From positions 1 through 12,492 of the forward strand of contig JAHIHJ010000211.1 of the NCBI GenBank assembly GCA_018899795.1: 12,492 bases of DNA, written 5' to 3'. The notes under the pieces were generated by a model. It ran no database searches and was not told the DNA's origin. It was given only the letters and a program-made list of their open reading frames with translations. The DNA comes from Methanobacteriota archaeon. Its GTDB lineage: Archaea > Halobacteriota > Methanosarcinia > Methanosarcinales > Methanoperedenaceae. The translations under genes and the position numbers were made by a program. Positions 6,220-12,492 of the stretch are shown here, piece after piece. The number at the start of each line of letters is the position of its first letter. Within the stretch, counting starts at the first letter, position 1.

Positions 6220-7299
6220 TCACTTCACCATCGATGAGCCAAATGTGAAACTCTCAAGCTCCACAACTTTTTTCCACAACTCCCTGCATTCACAACTGAG
6301 ACCTTCAAAAACCCCGGTATCCTGTGTGAGCGAAAAAACGCGTATCGCTTCAGCAACGTCCGCATCGCACTTCTCGCAGTTATGCGGACCGCGCCGGGAG
6401 CCCGCAGCCACAGGGTCCGACATGATAACAGTGCCAGAGTTTGCTTGTTTTCCCAGCTTCAGGACTTCCACCGCGCTCCAGAGCCAGGGGGGGCGATAGT
6501 CGCCGCGCTCGAACATTACGTCCATGAGCGTTCCTTTCTGGACATTGCAGAGATTGACTGATATTGTTCCTGCATACTTGGCTGCATCATTTATTGAATT
6601 TATTATGTCTTTTACTGCATCTCCTTCTGAAATGAAGGGCGGTTTAAGAAGAAGATATGCTTTGACAGTCGCCTTCTCTTTCTTTGCGGACTCACTTGCC
6701 CTTACAAAATCCTCGAACGTAAAGCCTTTGTTGATGCAGTCCTTACGTATGATATCATTGCTCGTCTCAAGCCCGACAGCCACCTCGAACCTCTTACCCA
6801 GAGCGGCTGTGCATTCAGATACCTTCTCCTGCGTCACATATTCAGGTCTTGTCTCTGCAATGACCTTTTTCACCCGGGCATCTGCGCCAAGGCGCGAGAG
6901 CATCTCTATTCTGGTAGCTGTGGGTATCTCCCCATCATCAAGAAAACTGCCTGATGTGAATATCTTGACCATGAATTCTTCATCCCTGCATCGCGACATG
7001 GCGTGCTCGAACTGCTTCATCAGGTCATCATGCGACGGCGCACTTTGCGAGCTGTCGTACACGTAGCCGCACATGGTGCAGTTGTTCCAGCGGCAGCCTG
7101 TTGTCTGGAAGATCACAGTGAGAGTAGCTATGGGCTTACCGTCAAGTATGTCCTTGCCTGTCCAGACCGCAGTAGCCCTGTCAGGGGGATTGAATTTTAT
7201 CTTCTGTCGTGAGCGGATATCACGTACTACTGTGGTGAGCGACATAGTTTTACTCATTGATGCGGCGGCAGATAAAACCAGCGGCATTTCATTCTTCAT
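6220..7299 (-). CDS. raSEA: Archaeosine synthase radical SAM subunit RaSEA
   Basis: Radical SAM enzyme that works with ArcS. ArcS adds lysine to preQ0 at G15 of archaeal tRNA, and RaSEA cleaves the adduct to leave the amidine of archaeosine. The 359 residues match the family (TIGR01210). They include FNPPDRATAVWTG near residue 36, a cluster motif with spacing C69-x4-C74-x2-C77 (GCRWNNCTMCGY), KIFTSGSFLDDGEI (112-125), the ETRPEY segment (149-154) and VGLETSND (175-182). A C-terminal cysteine group lies at C308, C311, C336 and C338. Spacing of four between the first two cysteines differs from the canonical three but is as expected for this family. The ATG is set by AGGA (7310-7307), seven bases upstream. 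A TATA element at 7334-7345 suggests it is transcribed on its own rather than with the kinase gene 59 nt upstream. ArcS is not in the window. Confidence 0.92.
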   Translation of the reverse strand: MKNEMPLVLSAAASMSKTMSLTTVVRDIRSRQKIKFNPPDRATAVWTGKDILDGKPIATLTVIFQTTGCRWNNCTMCGYVYDSSQSAPSHDDLMKQFEHAMSRCRDEEFMVKIFTSGSFLDDGEIPTATRIEMLSRLGADARVKKVIAETRPEYVTQEKVSECTAALGKRFEVAVGLETSNDIIRKDCINKGFTFEDFVRASESAKKEKATVKAYLLLKPPFISEGDAVKDIINSINDAAKYAGTISVNLCNVQKGTLMDVMFERGDYRPPWLWSAVEVLKLGKQANSGTVIMSDPVAAGSRRGPHNCEKCDADVAEAIRVFSLTQDTGVFEGLSCECRELWKKVVELESFTFGSSMVK

Positions 7300-7333
7300 G
7301 CCAGTTTCCTGCGTTTCTTCAAATGCTTTATGA

Positions 7334-7345
7334 ATTATATATAAT
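7334..7345 (-). promoter_or_regulatory. TATA box of the RaSEA gene
   Basis: ATTATATATAAT is a self-complementary TATA element. On the minus strand it predicts transcription start near 7312, about 13 nt before the RaSEA ATG, which leaves room for the AGGA ribosome site. Being symmetric it could read either way, but there is no plus-strand gene nearby. Confidence 0.55.
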
Positions 7346-7358
7346 TTACGACATTATA

Positions 7359-7904
7359 TTATTGACGTGACACTAGCTGCGAGGTATTATTTAAGTGGTC
7401 AAAAATTATTTTGGCTGTTTCTTTAGCCAATAGTCCTGTGGTATCGATTTGGTACTCGCTGGCGTATTTTTTCTTCATTACTTCTTCATTTAAACGTTGG
7501 CAAATATCGATCTTTCTAAACTCCCCTTTTTTGCGGTATTGAATCCTTCTTTTTAGTTCTTCTTCACTTGTATAAAGACCAAAAACACGAATTGATAAGC
7601 CTTTGTCTAATTGATGCAGATTGTCGAGATATTTATCTATTTTACCGTTACTAAAAGTATCCACCACTATTACAGGACGGAAACCTAATTTAATGAAATC
7701 ATATACTAATTTCGTTGATATGTTCAGCATATTAATATGTTCGCTCTGATTTGTCCAATCTACTGAAATGACCATTGACCGCAGAATATCTACTTCTAAC
7801 TTGACGCCTTCAGGATAAAATTTTGACAAGCATTTTGCAGATTGTGATTTACCAGCGCCTGGAGCGCCTCTTATTATAATTATATCTAATTTCTCATTGC
7901 TCAT
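7359..7904 (-). CDS. P-loop kinase/ATPase, adenylate-kinase or zeta-like
   Basis: This 181-residue P-loop NTPase has a clear Walker A motif (GAPGAGKS, residues 13-20) and a strand ending in D82 (VIVVDTF) that could serve as the Walker B or substrate-side aspartate. A lid-like segment with arginines and lysines follows (SEEELKRRIQYRKKGEF, about 113-129). The overall order suits small-molecule kinases and zeta-toxin-like kinases that phosphorylate sugars, nucleotides or amino-sugars. The phosphate acceptor cannot be deduced. The ATG lies two bases after the stop of the radical SAM/SPASM gene and has no Shine-Dalgarno, so it is probably coupled to it. Like the two genes upstream of it, it is notably AT-rich compared with tgt and RaSEA. 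No antitoxin-like partner is visible, so a toxin role is unlikely. Confidence 0.75.
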   Translation of the reverse strand: MSNEKLDIIIIRGAPGAGKSQSAKCLSKFYPEGVKLEVDILRSMVISVDWTNQSEHINMLNISTKLVYDFIKLGFRPVIVVDTFSNGKIDKYLDNLHQLDKGLSIRVFGLYTSEEELKRRIQYRKKGEFRKIDICQRLNEEVMKKKYASEYQIDTTGLLAKETAKIIFDHLNNTSQLVSRQ

Positions 7905-7906
7905 GA

Positions 7907-8917
7907 TCAGAATTGTGGTTCAGGTACATTACAGGATAGCCACTTGCAGGGTAAATTACAGGTCTTCATTAGCTTAGTAATTTCAGTAGTCCGTTTCTTG
8001 GAAAGAATAGAAATAATGTCTTCTTTTAAAATATTTCCCAAAGGCTCTCGTGCCAAAGGAATACGAAGATGGTCAAAGCATTTAACCACATCTCCATTGT
8101 AATAGACACAAATATTTTTTCTAGCCGCACAAACCATATCATTATCGAGTAGTGAAGATACATTGGCATCATGCCATACTCCTCCAAAATCCATATAAGG
8201 CTGAGAAGTATGTTGAATACCTAATTCATCGCAAAATGTTTTAACCTTCGGGATATCATCTCTGGTTTCATAGGCAATAACCGATTGAATTTTCAACCTG
8301 TCGCCCAATATTTTTCTTGCAAGTAATATATTGCTCATTACTTTGTCGTAATGATTTCTGCCCCTGAATTCTTTCCACTTGCTCTTTTCCATTGTATCTA
8401 ACGACACCACAAGAATGTGTTCAAAATTGGAATACTTAACCAGAAAATCTTCTGTAATCAATGACCCGTTCGTTACCACAATCATATGAACATTAAGTTT
8501 TCTTGATTCTTCTGCGATATGCAAAACATCTTCCATAAATAACAAAGGTTCACCGCCTGTAATTGTAACCTTATACAAGTTGTTATGCAACGATTGCAGG
8601 CATTTGATGAAATTTTTTAGCTGGATTCGCTCACTATCAGGTTCTGGCGTTCTCCATATTCCACATTTGGAGCATCTGTCATTGCACCGCCTGGTAATCA
8701 TGTAGATCAATTCATTTCGCTTTACACCATACAATCTTCGGACTGGGGATTTGTACCATCTGTAAATACTCCATTCGATAGTCTTTAAACATATCAATGG
8801 AATTAAAAACCGTTTTTTCTCAATTCTTTTTGAAAAAGGAACCATTTCCCCCATATAATCATTAACTAAATGAGAGAGGCTTGACTGATTGAATTTTCTT
8901 CTATATATTAGTGACAT
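7907..8917 (-). CDS. Radical SAM/SPASM-domain protein
   Basis: This 336-residue enzyme has a radical SAM core with the CxxxCxxC motif at C78, C82 and C85 (RRCNDRCSKCGIW), GGEP at 121-124 and TNGSLI at 149-154. A SPASM/twitch-type auxiliary-cluster region follows, with C263, C270, C280 (YYNGDVVKCFD), C320, C324 and C329. Residues 1-65 are basic and unassigned. SPASM enzymes often modify peptides or sugars, but the substrate is unknown. I chose ATG 8917 because it gives a natural start, has GGGGAA a few bases upstream, and overlaps the glycosyltransferase stop by only 17 bases. An open frame reaches up to 8989, but would overlap by 89 bases and adds an uninformative leader. It is the middle gene of an AT-rich trio with the glycosyltransferase and kinase. 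Confidence 0.83.
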   Translation of the reverse strand: MSLIYRRKFNQSSLSHLVNDYMGEMVPFSKRIEKKRFLIPLICLKTIEWSIYRWYKSPVRRLYGVKRNELIYMITRRCNDRCSKCGIWRTPEPDSERIQLKNFIKCLQSLHNNLYKVTITGGEPLLFMEDVLHIAEESRKLNVHMIVVTNGSLITEDFLVKYSNFEHILVVSLDTMEKSKWKEFRGRNHYDKVMSNILLARKILGDRLKIQSVIAYETRDDIPKVKTFCDELGIQHTSQPYMDFGGVWHDANVSSLLDNDMVCAARKNICVYYNGDVVKCFDHLRIPLAREPLGNILKEDIISILSKKRTTEITKLMKTCNLPCKWLSCNVPEPQF

Positions 8918-9665
8918 AAGCGTTCCCCGAATATATTGATTCTGATGAGTCCCATAACAACACAGTATGTCCTTCATACAAGGTGGCACTTGAACTCTTA
9001 TATTTCATAAATAATTTAACAAATCTCTTAAAACCCGACAGGGAGCTTTTATAACCATAATCGTGCCAAAGTTTGGCTTTTACGCAAAAACCAATTTTAT
9101 ACTTGCTCCGAAGACGTAAACACAAATCAACATCTTCACCAGCTGCGGTTGGGAATTTCTCATCAAAACGGAACTGGTTAGCCACTTCAGCCTTCATCCC
9201 GAAATTTAAAGACGGCATATACCACAATTCTTTTTTATCGGGTAATAGCCACTTGCCGCTTAAAGTCCCATTAATATCATGATAATAATCCAATAATGTT
9301 TTGCCCCAAGAATAGGTCATGCCTCCAACTGCACCAAAATCAGTTTGCGAAAGAAATAATGTCATTTGTTCATTCCATTGTTTGTCCAAAATGCAGTCAT
9401 GGTCAGTGAATAGCAAATATTGTGCATTTTGCTCCAGCGCTTTATCTATCCCAATGTTCCGAGCCCTTGCCGGTCCGCCATTACGGGATAATTTGATATG
9501 TTCTATTAAATTAAACGGTAGTGTATAGGAAAAAGGACTGGCATCCTCAATTACATAAACTTTATCAAAAGGTTTTGATTGGTTTTGTACGCTAATAAGT
9601 AGACGTTGAAGACAGTAAATGTCCCATTTCGTTCTAATCAAACAGGGAATTATAAGAATACTCAT
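8901..9665 (-). CDS. Family 2 (GT-A) glycosyltransferase
   Basis: This 254-residue GT-A fold enzyme transfers a sugar from a nucleotide-sugar donor. Motifs in order are the first acidic site V-I-E-D-A-S (residues 38-43), NGGPARARN (62-70), the metal-binding DHD (88-90) in LLFTDHDC, GED with the likely catalytic base (176-178) and the closing HDYGY (201-205). No membrane helix is visible, so it acts in the cytoplasm or at the membrane face. Donor and acceptor are unknown. No Shine-Dalgarno precedes ATG 9665; the short AT-rich leader could be leaderless or read from the TATA at 9724-9738. It begins the AT-rich trio. Sampled 60-base lines give about 33% GC inside the trio against 55% inside tgt. 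Confidence 0.88.
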   Translation of the reverse strand: MSILIIPCLIRTKWDIYCLQRLLISVQNQSKPFDKVYVIEDASPFSYTLPFNLIEHIKLSRNGGPARARNIGIDKALEQNAQYLLFTDHDCILDKQWNEQMTLFLSQTDFGAVGGMTYSWGKTLLDYYHDINGTLSGKWLLPDKKELWYMPSLNFGMKAEVANQFRFDEKFPTAAGEDVDLCLRLRSKYKIGFCVKAKLWHDYGYKSSLSGFKRFVKLFMKYKSSSATLYEGHTVLLWDSSESIYSGNAYVTNI

Positions 9666-9723
9666 ATATTAAAAATATTAAAATTTTTATTCATTATGCA
9701 CCGTATAGGAAGCCTTAGTTAAG

Positions 9724-9738
9724 TAATTATATTTATAA
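9724..9738 (-). promoter_or_regulatory. TATA element for the glycosyltransferase trio
   Basis: On the minus strand the sequence TTATAAATATAATTA follows a CAAAAA stretch that could serve as BRE. Predicted transcription start is near 9706, about 40 nt before the glycosyltransferase ATG. The surrounding DNA is very AT-rich, so the exact site is uncertain. Confidence 0.45.
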
Positions 9739-9814
9739 TTTTTGAATGCTGTGTGAAAGTATTTCCGATAAAAATTCATTAGTCATCGGTTAAGAGAAAA
9801 ACCGTACGATAGAA

Positions 9815-9864
9815 CGCGGATTTCGCGGATGACGCGGATACGCGCGGATCTGTGAAAATCCGTC
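9815..9864. repeat. CGCGGAT heptamer array between tgt and the glycosyltransferase gene
   Basis: CGCGGAT occurs four times at 9815, 9824, 9833 and 9843 (spacing 9, 9 and 10). An inverted ATCCG follows at 9858, able to pair with the last CGGAT. The GC-rich array stands out in AT-rich intergenic DNA. Similar runs of CGCGGAT/ATCCGCG words occur as dispersed intergenic repeats in various prokaryotic genomes, as far as I recall; I did not check copy number here. The 258-nt gap (9666-9923) holds no gene; its only other feature is the TATA element at 9724-9738. Confidence 0.7.
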
Positions 9865-9923
9865 TGGTACATAGCAAGATGTTAAAGACCTTAAACGATG
9901 ACAGATAATATTTAATAGATCAC

Positions 9924-12039
<2,116 letters not shown>

Positions 12040-12094
12040 CTGGTGCTTAGTTTACATGCAGGGATAAGTAATTTTTCTATGAGGAAAACAATAT

Positions 12095-12492
12095 GTGAGG
12101 ATAAATCCACATAAAGAATTCATGGAAATATATCTGATAAAAGAAAGCAATGTGGGGAAAGGCGCCGGGGCAGATGCCATAAACAGACTTCATTCATCGA
12201 ATATCGTGACAATAAAGAGGGCTGGGAACACAAAAATTATCCGGCTCAATACCCTGAATCCAGTAACATTTGCCATAAGGCAGCTTTTTGACCAGTATAA
12301 ATTCCTAACATTACCAGAAACCAGGATTTCGGCTATTTCGCTTTTTAAGGAAAAAGTGTCTATCAGATCAAAAGCAATAATAGTTTTTGGTTCTCTGGCT
12401 GCGGGAACATATGATAAAAATAGCGATATAGACCTGCTTGTAATTATTGACAATGAGAAAGAAATCAAAGAAATTAAGAAATGGATTAATGA
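12095..12492 (+). CDS. Winged-helix/MNT-type nucleotidyltransferase, N-terminal part (cut by window edge)
   Basis: The reading frame runs off the right edge after 132 codons. Residues about 8-70 look like a small winged-helix domain ending in a wing (IVTIKRAGNTKIIRLN). Residues about 94-118 begin a polymerase-beta-type nucleotidyltransferase with the signature GS (99-100), GTYDKNSDIDLLVI and acidic pair D111/D113 for metal binding. Such proteins may modify RNA, protein or small molecules; the fusion suggests DNA-linked sensing, which is inference. Start choice: GTG 12095 has TGAGGA about ten bases upstream (12080-12085) and an in-frame TGA (12080) above it; ATG 12122 is the alternative and lacks a good site. 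The gene is divergent from queA. MNT-type enzymes are often paired with HEPN proteins, and the partner, if any, would lie beyond the window. Confidence 0.75.
   Translation, partial: MRINPHKEFMEIYLIKESNVGKGAGADAINRLHSSNIVTIKRAGNTKIIRLNTLNPVTFAIRQLFDQYKFLTLPETRISAISLFKEKVSIRSKAIIVFGSLAAGTYDKNSDIDLLVIIDNEKEIKEIKKWIN

Noticed and set aside
6220..7299. Cluster motif with four residues between the first cysteines of RaSEA as a defect
   Set aside because: The rest of the protein is intact and the spacing fits the family pattern, so this is not a damaged motif.
7359..7904. P-loop kinase as a zeta toxin of a toxin-antitoxin pair
   Set aside because: No small antitoxin gene is adjacent, and it is embedded at the end of a metabolic-looking operon.
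8918..8989. Longer radical SAM/SPASM protein starting at 8989
   Set aside because: The extra 24 residues lie wholly within the glycosyltransferase gene in another frame and show no family similarity; ATG 8917 has a GGGGAA stretch just upstream.
12190..12468. Minus-strand 92-residue open frame at the right edge
   Set aside because: It is the antisense shadow of the nucleotidyltransferase, whose GS...DIDLL motif is clear on the plus strand.

Overview
This 12.5 kb window looks like chromosomal DNA from an archaeon. The evidence is a type II methionine aminopeptidase, the archaeosine radical SAM enzyme RaSEA, an AN1-zinc-finger/rhomboid fusion, archaeal TATA/BRE-like promoters and GGAGG-type Shine-Dalgarno sites. 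Gene content and moderate base composition suggest a methanogen or methane-oxidising relative (Methanosarcinales-like, possibly Methanoperedens). That placement is inference and was not tested against a database. All genes are protein-coding; I see no rRNA, tRNA, CRISPR array or insertion sequence, and no gene-free stretch longer than about 260 bases.

Layout. At the left edge (minus strand) a small coiled-coil phasin-like protein leads into the N-terminus of an ABC1/UbiB-family kinase cut by the window edge. Divergent from it on the plus strand come a NrdG2-like radical SAM protein, an EamA transporter overlapping a methionine aminopeptidase by ATGA, and a TatD-linked radical SAM protein. Next, behind a clear BRE/TATA promoter, is a winged-helix regulator, then a small membrane protein, a YkgJ-type cysteine-cluster protein and an AN1-rhomboid protease. 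The first two genes of that unit each have a strong Shine-Dalgarno exactly 7 nt before a non-AUG start (CTG and ATT), and no standard start codon fits.

From 6220 to 12039 every gene is on the minus strand. Read in transcription order they are queA and tgt (bacterial-type queuosine genes), a 258-nt gap with a CGCGGAT heptamer array, an AT-rich trio (GT2 glycosyltransferase, radical SAM/SPASM protein, P-loop kinase), and RaSEA with its own TATA box. A plus-strand nucleotidyltransferase divergent from queA runs off the right edge.

How the genes fit together. The main theme is 7-deazaguanine tRNA modification: RaSEA finishes archaeosine at G15 of archaeal tRNA, while Tgt plus QueA are the enzymes that put queuosine into G34 of bacterial tRNA. 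Finding both end-points within 6 kb of what seems to be an archaeal genome is the most interesting biological signal here. The AT-rich trio between them looks like a later insertion with its own promoter; any link to tRNA modification is speculation. Four radical SAM proteins in 12 kb fit an anaerobic lifestyle.
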